Shown here: positions 47,538-60,785 of the stretch, piece by piece | Position numbering within the stretch: position 1 is the first letter of the stretch | Layout of the letters: each line of letters opens with the position of its first letter | Assembly: GCA_028564675.1 (NCBI GenBank) | Contig: JAOVVO010000012.1 | Location: forward strand, 1-64,000 | From: Onchocerca lupi | Lineage: Eukaryota > Nematoda > Chromadorea > Rhabditida > Onchocercidae | Reading direction: 5' to 3' | DNA: 64,000 bases | The notes under the pieces: generated by a model | What the model saw: only the letters and a program-made list of their open reading frames with translations | Told to the model about the DNA's origin: nothing | The model's database searches: none | Translations under genes and position numbers: made by a program

Positions 47538-48584
47538 CTTCGAGCGATTTTAAAATGCTGAAAACTTCTCATTAAATCTACACTTGGTCAACTCGAAATT
47601 TTCTAATTCATTACCCGAAATATTTCGTATAATTCAAGAGAAAGAGAAAGAGATTGTCAGTTGTCAATCGACTATCAATTGAATATCCGGCATAAGCACT
47701 GAAATACAATAAATCACAACAGTATGTAAATGGGGATTAATATAAGTTGATTTCATGTGTATATCGTGGATAAATGATAACAATTCGGAAATGTATGAGA
47801 ATCAAAGCAACAAATGATAAATACGATGAAATCAAGAAATAGAGTACCACTGATAACGATAAGCAATGACGTAAAACCCGTGAAGATACCCCTTCCCACT
47901 CCTGATTACTCCTTCTTGTCCGTACGTAACATAACACGTCAGCAAGGAAACCATACTCTACCGAACCAGTATCCCGATGAAAATTTCAAAAACCACTCGA
48001 TTAAGCCATCCTAATCTATGTTATCTTTTATCAAATGGCGTGATATTTCGTCCTCATATTTGAAAAATTTATTAGAAACCAAAGTATTGTATTAATTATC
48101 TTCTGGACTGTCAGAATTCCCAAATCTATTTTCAGGTTAAACATAATTCAAAATCTCGTATCACTTGCCATCATTTCATTTTTGAGATCACAAAGAAAAA
48201 TCTGTGGCATTTTTCAAGTTGAAATACTTGTAGAAAATCACAACTTGGATTTTCGATAAAATTTTGGATGTTTGTAGTCATTATAAGATTTCAGGAATTT
48301 CAGACTTGTGATCGATTAGAGAAACTTTTTGAAAACAGACTAGCAAGTGAGGATAGACATAACTGAACTAGTTTAAAAATTGAATGCGCAAATAATTAGG
48401 AAGTATTTGGCCGAAGTATCGGTCTTACGGTGAAGAATTTTTGAAGTAAAACAACCGCTAATTAGTTAAGCATGAATCGATGATGCCTCATATTTTGGTG
48501 TCCTGCAAGCAAGTGTGTTTTGGCCCAATCGATAAAGAAATGCCTTGCTTGGCTTAGAGCTCATTGGCAGTTGTGTTTACATAG

Positions 48585-48745
48585 GCCTGGCCACTCCATT
48601 CAGGCCCACTCTATTCTGAAACTTTGAAGCTTGCTTACTTGAAGTTTCTCAAGCTTATGCACATCCATTCAGACTTGCTCACTTAAAACTTTTCAAACTT
48701 ATGCATCATCTATTTGGATTCGCTCTAAAACTTCAAAGCAAATTC
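48585..48745. repeat. degenerate tandem repeats with CATTCAG and AAGCTTATGCA
   Basis: About three diverged copies of CCATTCAGxCxxGCTxACTT...TCAAxCTTATGCA, of uneven length (45-65 bp). A weak resemblance to the CTTATGC repeats at 8158-8310 is seen. Confidence 0.5.
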
Positions 48746-50384
48746 ATTGCAATCGACAGGAGCGGATTTGGAAGGAAGAAATGAATAATTAGAGTTGAAA
48801 AATTATTTTTTGGACAGATGATGAAATTTTTTCTACAATTTTTGTCATGACTTTTGTTCGAAATTTAAATGCGAACATGTCGAATTCAACGACATGATCA
48901 AATTCAGATCTTTTAAATTCAATTTAGTTCAATTCAATCAACTTCATTAAAGTTCAGTTTAGTTCAGTTGAAATTCGATTAATTTAATTTCACTAGAAAC
49001 AATTAATTCATCATTTTATTTCCGCTTGATCTAAAATTCATTTTCCAATTTATTTTATTAATTCTGGCATTTGTTCTTGACTTTTATTAAATATTCAAAG
49101 ATTATATTATTATAAGTTCAATGAGCATTCTTGGGAGCTTTTTGAGCAAATTCATCATCACTTATCATTAGCTCTAAATTTTTTATATACTTTCTGATAA
49201 AGAACTGAAACATTTTAACACAAGGAAAGGAAGATAAATTAGCAAAATTAAGTTAAAAGCGATGTAAATGATACCCAAAGTCAATTATTTGAGCTTGGAA
49301 TAAAAATTGAGAGCGAAATGCTTTCTGAAGAAATGCAAACCAAGAAGCGATTATCTGTAATTTTAACAGTCAATTTTCTAAATTGATGACAGAGCCATCA
49401 ATTTTAAATGATTGGCTGTTAAAATTACAAAGCTTTTCAAAGCTAATTGATGCTTCTTTAATCATTGAATCTGATTATTCTCAAAGGACAGTTATAAAGT
49501 GAGATTTAGTTTGAAATAGATAGGCTCAAAGTCTATCAAAAACATTTTATCCCCCTAAAATCATTCATAAAACTCCGGAAATTTAAGCATCAACAATGGC
49601 TCTGGAAATAGTGCAATGTTCTATTTTTCATTTTCAATTTCAATCGAGCTCAAAAATTGAGAATTTCAGATTTTGTTGCTGTTAATTAATTTCATATCGA
49701 AAATATTTCTAGTCATCAAAAGATGATATTTTGAAATTGATATCAGTTTAAAATGTTGTTAGTCACTGGCTTCAAATTAAACTTGACATGAGTACATTTT
49801 CGCCATCAGCAAATTTTGATGGAAAAATTCCAATTAAACAACTAGTGATAGAAATCTCGAAATGTCAATGTTTGATGAATATTAAAGTTCGCTACATGCT
49901 TAGAATAAGAGGTGATGCAAGTTGCTTTTATTCAAGTAGTTATCCAAGGCTATGTAAGTTGCTTTAAGTTTTATTTCATAAATGTGAAAGTATACTTGGT
50001 AAAATATGTGTGTCTACTTTGCGTGTCTGTTTCTCGAATAAGTATATACTTTTCAAAAATTATGGATCAACTTTTTCTGCCTTTCGATTTCAACGATCCT
50101 TTTTGCTACTCTCGTATATCAAGTTTCAAAGAAAGAGTACACTCTCGACAAGGTGTACATACATATGTACACACATACACACACATTAATATACACTTAT
50201 CTAAACAAAAATATATATATATACCCCCACGCAAACACCTCGAGCAGTTGTGGAAAAGAACTAAAACTCAAAAATCAATCGATTTAGAAGTCGCTAGAGA
50301 TAGTAGGATATTTTGCAATCCCAGATTTCCTTTCTTTTTTAAATCTTGCCCAATTGTTATGGCTTTAAGTGGATTACTTAATTA

Positions 50385-50485
50385 TATAATTATTCAATCA
50401 ATTACGTCATTTAATTATATAATTATTGTTTAATTAATTTTTGATCGCTTAATTATATAGTTGTTATTTAAATAATTAATTATGC
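50385..50485. repeat. TTAATTATATAATTATT repeats
   Basis: Three near-copies of a palindromic A/T unit, CTTAATTATATAATTATT, at about 50378, 50411 and 50449, followed by more TTAATTAA-type sequence. Confidence 0.65.
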
Positions 50486-51582
50486 AGGAATAGGTGCAAA
50501 TTAGAAACGGAAAAAATATTGAGCAGAAACTTATTTTTGAACACTATAACCAAAAGTAATAAGAACAATGCAATAGAAGTACTAATAAAACAAAAAAATT
50601 ATAATAGAAATAATTCATTTCAGAGCCATATAAATTTTTTTAATTACAAAATTCTTTTTTTTTATTTTTGTTTTTAAGCATTCAAGTGATATTTCACGAA
50701 AATAAACAAAAAATGAAAAATTCTCTATTTTGTAGATTTGCAAGATTTACTTATATGGGCCTCTCAAAAAATGATTTGAATTACAAATTAAACTAAAGTT
50801 TCAAAATAGTTACTAGAACAGAACAATCGACAGAGCTCGTAGCAAACAATTCATTGCGTCAAAATTTTTGCAATGAAAAATTTACGTAATTCAACTCATA
50901 ATTTATTTTCTTGAAGAATCAATTTCTTTATTCTTCTATCTATCTGAAAGAGGTCAGGATTTGAGCACTATTTCAACAGATGTCATTTTATGAAGCAAAT
51001 CAGCTGTTCAGAGAGATGTTTATCGCAATAAAAACGTTTATAATCTATGGTTGGTGACAAGATTAACATTTACTCGAGCATTATTTTATTAATACAATTT
51101 GTTTCCAACCAATCCACTCCGATCCAATTTGTTGATCACAACAATAATTTTTAGTGCTTCTTTTCATTATTAATTTTCAAGAAGACATTTAAAAAGTGAT
51201 GAAAATTTGTTGAAATTTAATTAGAATTTATTGTTCCATGATGGATGCAATGTGTAATTCAATTTGGAAACGATAGAACCAAGCAATTATAATTTAATCA
51301 AAAAAGTTTCATCTTATTTAGGCCGTTTTATTCCATACCAATGAATAATTTAACCTACAATCAGAGATAAGAAAGAAAAGATGAAAAGAAGAAATGTTTT
51401 CTGTTCATTTTAAATCCTTTATTTGGGCTTCATTTTTTGGAAATAATCTATTTTGAAGCAGTAATTTATTCGATTATTAGTTAGTCATTTCATTTTGAAT
51501 TTTATAGATTTTATTCCAAAAAAAATAAAAAATAAATGAACTGAAACGTTGGGAGAGCCAAATATCCCTAATTTACCCAAAT

Positions 51583-51684
51583 ATTTTATCAAACTTCAGA
51601 TTTCATTCTGATGTTTCGAAATATGAAAACCACATTTTATCAAACTTCAGATTTCATTCTGATGTTTCGAAATATGAAAACCAG
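51583..51684. repeat. 51-bp tandem duplication, near-identical copies
   Basis: The unit starting ATTTTATCAAACTTCAGATT at 51583-51633 is repeated at 51634-51684 with no difference except the last base. The near-identity implies a recent event or gene conversion. Confidence 0.9.
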
Positions 51685-54600
51685 TTTTATTTCGTCTTTT
51701 CTAAAAAACCAGAAATACTAAGTCTAAAATTTGAATATATTGCTGCTAAGAAGTTTGTCGGAATATTTCCATCAACTTTCATCAGAAATTGAGGTCTCGA
51801 TTCAACAAATATTTATCTTTTCTGCTGATCTAATCTAAACAGATTATAAATAAAAAATCACGAATGAATATTTCTTGTTGTCGTCATATAAATGAAATAC
51901 TGATTATCATGTTTTCGGCTTTTAACAAAGCGTTTAACTCTAAGAAATTTAAAGTTTCTCTCTTAATTTTCCTCTAAATCCTCTCAGATTAAAATTTTGT
52001 CACATTGATATTTTTATTTTTGTTTTTATTTTTATAGATCACTTCAGTTTTCCTTTAACTGTGCTATTCATTTTTGATTTTTCCAGTTCGTTTCAAATTC
52101 TTTTATTCTTCCGCATTTTTAATGCTCACTTTTCGTTCCCGTTTAATCACTGACAAAATGACAAGAAATTCCGATAATTACATCTTCGATGATAGCTACT
52201 TGATGTATCACATTTAGATCGCAAAGAGTCATTACGATTGAGTGACACAACTCGAGTTCCGAGGTAAAATTAAAAAACGGAAATGTTGCCGATGGCTATG
52301 CAGCGAAAACAGGATCATTTGAAACGAAAACACAAAAGTCTGTTTTTTTTTTCTTTTTCTTTTTTTCTGTTACGATTTAACACGATAAAAAGTACTACTT
52401 TTTTATCATTTCATGTCGCCAATTGAATTACATAAAATTGCATTTGGCTTAATTTTCTGATATTTAATATCATCTTATCACTTCTTCCGTAATGCATTCA
52501 GATTCCTCATTTTGAAATCATGTCAGAAATGAGTTATGATTTTATAACTACTGCTTCCAGCTAGATGAAGTAATTCTGTTCGTCTGATCTTAACCAATCA
52601 ATATACTATTTCCCAAAATGTTTCTTGGCTTTTTGAAATCCTGGGACGCATATGTTGCATTCTTTTAATTCTAAACCCAAGTACTGCAATTCCGCAAGAA
52701 AGACATTCATTTTGACTTAGTTTTTCGGGAAAGATTATTATTATTATTTTAAAACTATTATAAATCAAGCAGAAGACTTTTAACGAATTTTAGAAATGAT
52801 TGTAAAAAATAATGAAGCATTGATTAATCTGAAATGAATAATAATGTGATGGAATTGAGTCAAAATTGAATTATTATATCATTTTGTTAATTATTGGACA
52901 AATCAATCTGACAATTTGATTGAGATGGATTATTAGGTAGAATTCTCCGCAATTATATGTCACAATATAATCTTAATTCGGTTGCATGAGACAGTATTTA
53001 GATCTTTCACTGCTTGTGATAAAAAAAAATGTGAAAGAAATGTGCTCCGTGATAAATCTCACAATTTTATGTGGAATTTATGAACATATTAAATAATTTT
53101 GAAAAATATTAAATAATGTATTATATTCAAATATATGATCACAAATGAATTTAAATTAGAATTTAAGACGTAAAAAATTTAAACGGACAGATAGAAATTT
53201 ACAATTTGAAGAGTAGAAAAGCAGATGATGACAAATACACACTTAGAAGGATGACAAGTTGACATATTGAAACAGCTATTTCATAATTTTGTTATTTACT
53301 TGATGGCTCCATCAAAGACAGTTTCCGCAATACATAGTTTATTTTTTAATCGAATTGATTTAATAGGAATTCAATTCGACTACAGAAAAAGACTGAAAAG
53401 ACTACTATTCGATTACTTTGTTGAAACTTTTCTGCAACTTTTAGCACAAATTGCACCTAAAAATAATATATTACTTATTGGTTTTATTGAAACTTAGTAC
53501 TTCACAAAAAGCTTTCCAGATATACTTACTGCTTATTTAAGATAATGCAATTAAATTGAATTGCTTCTTAATGACTTTGCCGAATAGCATGAATCCTAAT
53601 TTTTTTTCTTTTTTGAAGATGTTTATTCGTTTGTCCTTTCGTGTAGGATCAATTTAGGATAGTGACGGATTGCTGACAGCCAAATACTATCATATGGGAA
53701 TTTTTGTTAACTTTTTTTCTTATTGTGCAGTATCATTAACGCCGGTATTCTTCATGTGACATCTTTCTAATCACTTCTCCTGTCCTTATCTAAACATCAC
53801 GATCGGATAAATTGTTGTCCTCCTGGCCTTGGTAATCTATTTTGCTTTTAATCTCACTGCTATGCGAATCATTAGTTCTGATCGCACTATCGAATTCACA
53901 CTTATTTAATAATTGGTAGTGTAATTGTCAGGATTTTCAACCCCTGCTGTTTGCATTTGAGGAAAAAAAATTAATCATGACTTATTCCTCTTCAAAACCG
54001 AACCACAAGTGACTTGTAAAGTTCGAAATGTTCGAAATCATAAATAAGAACCTTCTTGTAGATATTTTGCAGTTAGACGTATATAAGTATATAAGATTGA
54101 TCTCTTCTCAGTTATCAGTATCGCATCATTTCATATTGTAAAAAGTGAATGAAGCTGAGTGTTTATGTCAAAAATATTATTAAAAAGTTAATTTCGTTCA
54201 AAAAAAAAAGAAAAAGATATATCTTATTGATTTTGGCCAACGACTTATTATTTTTGTTTTTTATCTTTCGTTAACACTTATTTGTGAGGTTAAGAAAAGT
54301 ATTTTCGGAGAAACCAAAACAAAATTCCCAATCCATCATCCAACACTCTCTTTTCATTCATCTACTCCTGAATTTTTCATCTTTTACTCATTCCTTGAAC
54401 GTTACAAAAGTTCATTTTTTTTTTAATTGTTTACGTTTGCAATTTTTGAATGTACAACAACAAAGAAGAATCAGTATGTGATTAGAATAAAAATTTTCGA
54501 AGGATAATTTTGTGAAAACACTGAAAATTTTCGAAGAATAATTTGGATTGAAAAATGGACAAAAATTAAATTCATCAAACAAATCCAGCTTATCTGTTGA

Positions 54601-57338
54601 TTATCTTTAATTGGGAGCGTTAAAAGTATCCGTTTATTCTCTATACATATATCTTTCCAACAAATTGATGATAATGATTAAAAATATTTTTTTTTGTCAT
54701 TTTTTGGGAATAATTTTTGAATTTGATTATTGTATTGGCACCAGATTTTGTCAGCAAAATTTGAAATATATGAAAATGATTTTCCGATACCGTTAACTAA
54801 TGAGCAAATCAATCTAATCTCGATGATTCCATGAACAGCTGGGATGGAGAATGGATAGTTGACAAATAATGATGTTGAAATGGAAGTAAAAGCTTCTAAG
54901 AAGAAAAATTAATGATGGAGGAAAGAGGAATCAGTTGATTGATGATGTTTTTGTTAATTTCAAAGACCATTATGTTTTTCTCCCGCTGAACATCGACAAA
55001 ATGTATTTTTTAAAATAAATTTGTAACCTTTTCAAACAGTCTTTGTAAAGAAACATCATCATTCATCCATATAGAAATCTCATTGTTTTTGCATTTTTTC
55101 ATCCTAAATTTTTCCCTCTTCTACCATTTCTGTTTCTTTGGAGTTGTCGTGTAATGAATCCATCGATCTGATTACCGTTCTTCAACGAGTTTCGAATTTC
55201 TTATTCATATATCTTTGATTGCGACGTATTCTATTTCAAAATAACAAGCTTTCCAATGTTATGTCAAGAAAACTATTGATAAAATCTTCGTAGTTCTGAA
55301 CTAATACATCATATTCTCATGACACTTCACCAAATGAAATTTCTAGAAATATCACTGATTATTCAAGCAGCTGTTACCATCTCTACTCTTCCATATGACG
55401 ATTGAATTTTATGACAGCTTGAAATATTATAGTGCAGAGTTTTGTTTAACTTTCATAAAATATTTCCAACATTTTATGCGTTTATGTTTATATACGCATG
55501 AAAATTAACTACAAATACGATAACTCTAATAACGATATCAAAAACTGTAGTTTTGTCATATTTCATTATTTTATTTCCGGACTTTTCTTCAAAAATAAAA
55601 GAATTTATTTTTAAAGTTTTTATTTTTTTAGAAAAATTTTAAAACGAATAAATTTTCCTAAAAAAATTAAGTCCGTAGTCAAAGAAACTGATTTGAATCA
55701 TGTTTATCATATTTTTTTTAAAGATATCTCTTTACCTCATGGAATCCCTTTTTTTATTTTTAATCATCGCTGTCGTGGTTACTTATCAATAAACTGCTGA
55801 TTTATTACTTAATTAATAGAAGAATAGAAATAGTTTGCAAAAGACGAATAAACATCGAAATTAATACAAAACTTAAATAGATTTTGTCTCCACAAGCAAG
55901 AGAAGTCTGCATCAATATGTTTCCTTTTCGGATTAATGGCAACATGATTTGGTGCTAATGTTGTTGTTAGTTCAACTATCGGAATATGTATGAGTAATAA
56001 TAAATGAATTAGTAAAAGTAACATTTTTCAAGAAAAAGAAAAGCAGAACTTGAAATCGTTGTTGTTGTTGCTTTGTTCCTTGACTAAGACAAAGAAAAAA
56101 AGTAGGGAAGAAAAGATTTGCAGGAAAAAAAAGAATTTATCGTTGATAAATTTCTTGTCGTCGTTTGAAATTATAACTTCTTTGTTTGATATCCAGTTAT
56201 TGTTTTTTAGTTGAGAATGTGTGATAAATGAACAAATATGTTTTAAATAAAATAATAATAATAGTGATAGTTTTTTTTATACAATTAGCAGTGAATAGTC
56301 TATCCAATTTTTTAAGATTCCAACAAATTTTTTCATCCATAACTTGTCCGTATTTTTTTTTTCGACTCTTTTATTTATTTGCTTAAACTGACTGCTATTT
56401 GTTCAGTGATATGACTTCAAAAATTTTCCAAAGGAAAAATAAAGGAAATTTTGAAGATTAAGCAATAGATTTTTAAATGCTCACTTATGATAGATTAAAT
56501 TCTCGATCACAATAGATCACATTCTGGTTTAGAGCAGATTCAGTATTTCGGTATGTTCATTATGTATTTACAGGCTGGGTTATCTTTTCACAAAACATTA
56601 AAACTTTTCTGAATATGAAATGCTGAAGATTTCACCGTTTAAAATTTCCAAATAATTCATTTAAACAATTTGATATTCAATACCGTTCAATGTAATATTT
56701 CATTCGTGATATTTTCTTATCCATCAGAAAAGCTTGTAACATTTTTCATCAATTATTTTGATTATGAAACATCTTCGAAACTTCAAAATTACAATTTCTC
56801 CACACGGAACTACTATTCTCCTCTTGAATGCATAAAATTGAATTTTGAAGAGCATTTTTTTGTGATTTTTTACCATTGGTCATCCCTTTATGAACTAGAA
56901 ATATCAAAAATTAAATTTTATGAGGAAAGTTCACCACTATCTTTTTGATTCAATACTAGTGAACATGAATTTTGCACTAACTCATTTATCCACTTTTTCA
57001 CAAGAAATTATGCTCGAACTCTGATTGGTCGATAAATATTATATTTTTTTCAGTAATTTCATAAGTAAATATTTGCATTTGTATATCTGATTTTAGAAAT
57101 TTTGCAAAATCATTTGCTTTTCAGAAATTTTGAAAGCAAATTTGCGAATTTTGACTATCTTACATATTTGAATTTAGTAATTAAATTGATATGAAGAACT
57201 GAATGCAAAAAATTCTCATAAATGAGTGAAACTTTTAAAAATTTTAGGAGATGGAATTTTTGAGTTTAAAACTGTAACATACTTATTAGACAAAAATAAT
57301 TTGTAAAAAGAAATGTTTGACTTTTGAAAATTTTTCAG

Positions 57339-58873
57339 CATCAGCATATAGATCAAGCCATACGTCTTTGGGGCAGATGATTCCAGAGGAAGGCTTAAAA
57401 CCAGATTCTTATTCGCACAGTTCGTCTACACTTCACGAGAATGCCTCTGATGAAAGTGGTGCAGAAATTAAAAAGTCGTCCTGTTCAGCTATAATGGTTT
57501 CAAATAAGAAAAAAGTATCTCGAGACAGCAATTTTAGGAGACACTTCACTGTTGCCAACGACAGTCCCTCTCCCAAGTTCATTTTTTCAGAATTTTTGAA
57601 TACATCTTTCATTTACCACATTTAATTGCCAGATAGGATAACTCCAAATGGAATATAGAGGCTCGGTTCATCTTTCCGCTTCCGAATCATTAAAATTCTT
57701 ACGATGATTGCGACACTGCTTTAACAAGAATAATTTTCCTTCAGAAATCATGCAAAGGAATGATTTGTGAAAATTAGTATCTCATCTATTGAGTCTTATA
57801 TTCAAGAACAGTCGTTCAACTCATTTCAATTTTTCATGGGAATATAATTAGGAGGTCGATGATCATGTCCAAAGAAGTCTTTCTTCGAGTATTCATGATC
57901 AGTTACGGATCAAATATAGATGTTTTAATTGACGGCAAAACTTGAAGAAGTTTAAAATTGTACGGCGATATGAAGAGGAAAGAGGAAGGAAAAAAGAAGG
58001 GAAAAAAAAGAAAAATATTGGTAACAATAACAATAATAATTATAAAAAAGCTTAAATTATAAAAATTAATATTAACAGAATAGTGATAAACGAATGTGAC
58101 AACAGTGACTGTGTCATTAATTATGACATTTAAGGGCAACAACAATAATTAACATTACTGGGTACGAAACTGTATGATAATCTTCAGTTGAAATAACTAT
58201 CGAGCAATAATAATAAATATTTTAAATGACTTTAGATTCTATCATTTCACATTTTCCCATCCCCTAACATTTTCATTGCTGAGGATTTATGTCTCATTAC
58301 CTACCGTTATGACAAATTCTCTTCATTTGAACAATTCTCTCATTTCACCAGAATAAGTAAATCTTCTATATTTTAGAATTTTTATAAGTTATTCAAAAAA
58401 TGTTCCGAGAAAATGTACAATTTTAAATAATAACTTAAATCTAACGTTTGGTTCATCCCGAAGCGCCAGTTCTGCCTACCAAAAATAGTTCACTTTGGAG
58501 CACACATCCAATGTCTACGCTTCATTCAAACAACGAAACGTTGTACTCATTAAAAGTTTGAGAATGGGTTGAAAACGCTTTGTCCCACAGTTCCTCTAAT
58601 CATTCGCTTTATCGAATATAACAGCTTCATTGCGTGCTCCAACTTACCAATTATTATTTTTTTTTTTTTTTTTTTTTTTCAAATTTCAGTGCTAGTCAAG
58701 CAAGGGAATCGATCGATATGAGGCCTTTGTCAGTTCCGCCATCAGCAATAAAACGAAGTAGGCCAGCGCGGAAACGTTATTACCTAATACTCGGAATTGC
58801 AGCAATAGTTGCATGCGGCATCGCATTCATAATATGGATTACGTACAATTCGCTTGAAAGTTTTATGAATTGA
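57339..58873 (+). CDS. C-terminally anchored membrane protein (5' end not found)
   Basis: Two exons, 57339-57576 and 58690-58873, join in phase (AA|T) and give 140 residues to the stop. The first begins in phase 1 after TTTTTCAG, so at least one more upstream exon exists. The N-terminal part is Ser-rich and hydrophilic, consistent with a cytoplasmic disordered region. The last exon has a basic RSRPARKRYY stretch, then one hydrophobic helix (LILGIAAIVACGIAFIIWI) and only about 11 residues after it. This fits a tail-anchored or type II single-span protein with the bulk in the cytosol. No family recognised. The intron between the exons (about 1.1 kb) includes a long poly-T run just before the acceptor. 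Confidence 0.6.
58656..58679. repeat. poly-T tract
   Basis: About 24 consecutive T just before the 58690 acceptor, acting as an extended polypyrimidine tract. Similar A/T homopolymers occur at about 3659-3680, 23938-23956, 44587-44609 and 47383-47402. Confidence 0.9.
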
Positions 58874-60785
58874 ATTTATTGGAATTTTGAAAATAACCTT
58901 GTCGAACGGTTTAATTTCCAATAATCACAATACAAAATGTTACAAATGGAAAATGTATTATCAAATAGGCTCAAAAGGAGTGTAGTGTTTCGGAATGGAG
59001 TTATCAGTTGGTTTTTAGTTTAAGATTCTTGAACATTCATTTAAGTAATTTTGATTTTACAATATCCATTTCAATCAGTGTTATAATATTTCATCAATCT
59101 AATATTATGATTTTATATTCGAAAGTTCTTTTCGGCATATTATTCTCAGATCAATTCATCCATCAAAGTTTAGCTGATTAAAGCTTGCGATATTTCTTAG
59201 ATATTTTTTTTTCTCATGATTTGAAGTAGTTCTCAGAAATTATTTTTCGTTAATTTTAAAGATGAAAGCAATTTTGAACTTAAATATAGCATATTTCATG
59301 CTTCAATTATGTATTTTATAATAATTCGAAAAGAATTTTCATTCATGTACTTTTCGATTTTCTAATTTTCATAATTTGTATTAAATGTGCAATGAAGGAG
59401 TTAAAATGCTTCGAATAATTTGTTAGGTACTTTGAGTACCACACGGAGCTTTCACGTGATCTCATTAAATTATACTCAAAATATTTCTAATAAGCAGAAT
59501 CAAAAGAAAACTACGTAAAATTCCAAGAAGGTTTAGACAGAAGTGGTCATTAAATACATAACTTTATCCGTCTGAGGGAAGTATGAACTTATTCTGCATT
59601 CATAGGATAAGAAAATTATAATTTTATTAAATTTGCATATTTTGTGGAATTCAATGTTTTAAATTGCAACTTCGTCATCATAATATACATATATATATAT
59701 ATTTGCGTCCTTGTATGATTCCTTTGCTCATTTTGATCTATTTTTGGATGTGCGGTTTTTCGATAATAAAATGGAAAGTTGCTGTTTACACATAATTTGA
59801 CAACTTTTATTTTTTTTTATAAATTTCGTTCTGCACATTTAGAAAACAGTTTAAACTATGGTACAGTTAGAGCACGCCACAGTTCTCCTGCAAACGACGC
59901 GAACTATGAATCAGTATTTCAACTGTTAAATGCAGATCGTATGATGATATGTTGAAATAATGATGCAAACAGCATGCAAAAGGAAAAGTAGTATAATGCA
60001 GTGATAATGATAATCGCAAAGAAATGCAATAATTAAGATATTTGAAATTAAAATTTGCAATATGAAAAGGTACATAGTTAATGTACTTAACAAAGGAAGA
60101 GGGTAACAACTGATATGACATGTGACAAGTGACGTCAGGAACATTACATAAAATAAAATGCTCGACCTAGTTTGGCAATAAATTTATTAAGTAGTAGCTG
60201 TACTCGGCCAGATGTTGAGAAGATGAATACTGCTGGACTCTACACATTTAAAAGCTAATCCTCTAGTACCATAATTCATCGTGATATGATGGAATATACG
60301 AGCCTATATAAATAAAAAATACCTGTTCACTTTTACCTGTCACATCAGTGACAGGTAAAAAAAAAAGTAGGTATGCATACATAAAACACGCGCCTATTCA
60401 AATGCAACGCTGTTTCAAATTTTCAAATCAATCGGTGAAGAACTTACAACGTTGTGTCAAAAGCTATAACGAACATTTATATTTTTATTTATATAGATAA
60501 ATTTTTAGAGAAAAAAAAATCTTGCATTATTGGGAGAGATAGTGTTTTTTAAATCTTGACAAATAGAAAGTGACTTTCTTTCCAGAATAATTATAGAGCG
60601 TAAAGGTGATTTGATGTCTATAACAACAGATCTGATTGCTTTTGTTTTGATTTTATAAGTTCGACAAGCCATAATCTCTCCGGTAAGATGAGGTGAATTG
60701 ATGCAAAATTATTGATTAGTCCAAATATGAATTCCAAATTAACTTCAAGCAGCAGACTCTTTGAAGTTCATTAATTTTATATATT
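58874..60785. other. convergent intergenic region
   Basis: Lies between the 3' ends of the tail-anchored and secreted protein genes. No gene supported. Contains a TA microsatellite at about 59684-59702 and a hairpin at 60331-60360. Confidence 0.5.
60331..60360. repeat. perfect hairpin, 13-bp arms, 4-nt loop
   Basis: TTTTACCTGTCAC (60331-60343) and GTGACAGGTAAAA (60348-60360) are exact reverse complements around ATCA. It lies downstream of both convergent genes and is followed by a poly-A run, so it could be a 3'-end structure or a structured RNA. Confidence 0.8.

Larger units (their letters stand above)
47538..57338. other. 10-kb gene-poor region
   Basis: No exon chain could be supported. 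It holds the V-ATPase promoter at its left end, degenerate and tandem repeats, A/T-rich stretches and isolated low-complexity open frames (the longest, 49912-50433, includes a CA-type microsatellite). It may include the promoter and a long first intron of the plus-strand gene that continues at 57339, whose 5' exons were not found. Confidence 0.5.

Noticed and set aside
47814..48014. 66-codon plus-strand frame upstream of the V-ATPase start
   Set aside because: Composition is mildly protein-like but there is no partner exon, and it sits in the likely promoter region.
49912..50433. 173-codon plus-strand open frame
   Set aside because: Low complexity, spans a CA/TA microsatellite and A/T palindromic repeats, no domain and no splice-supported neighbours.
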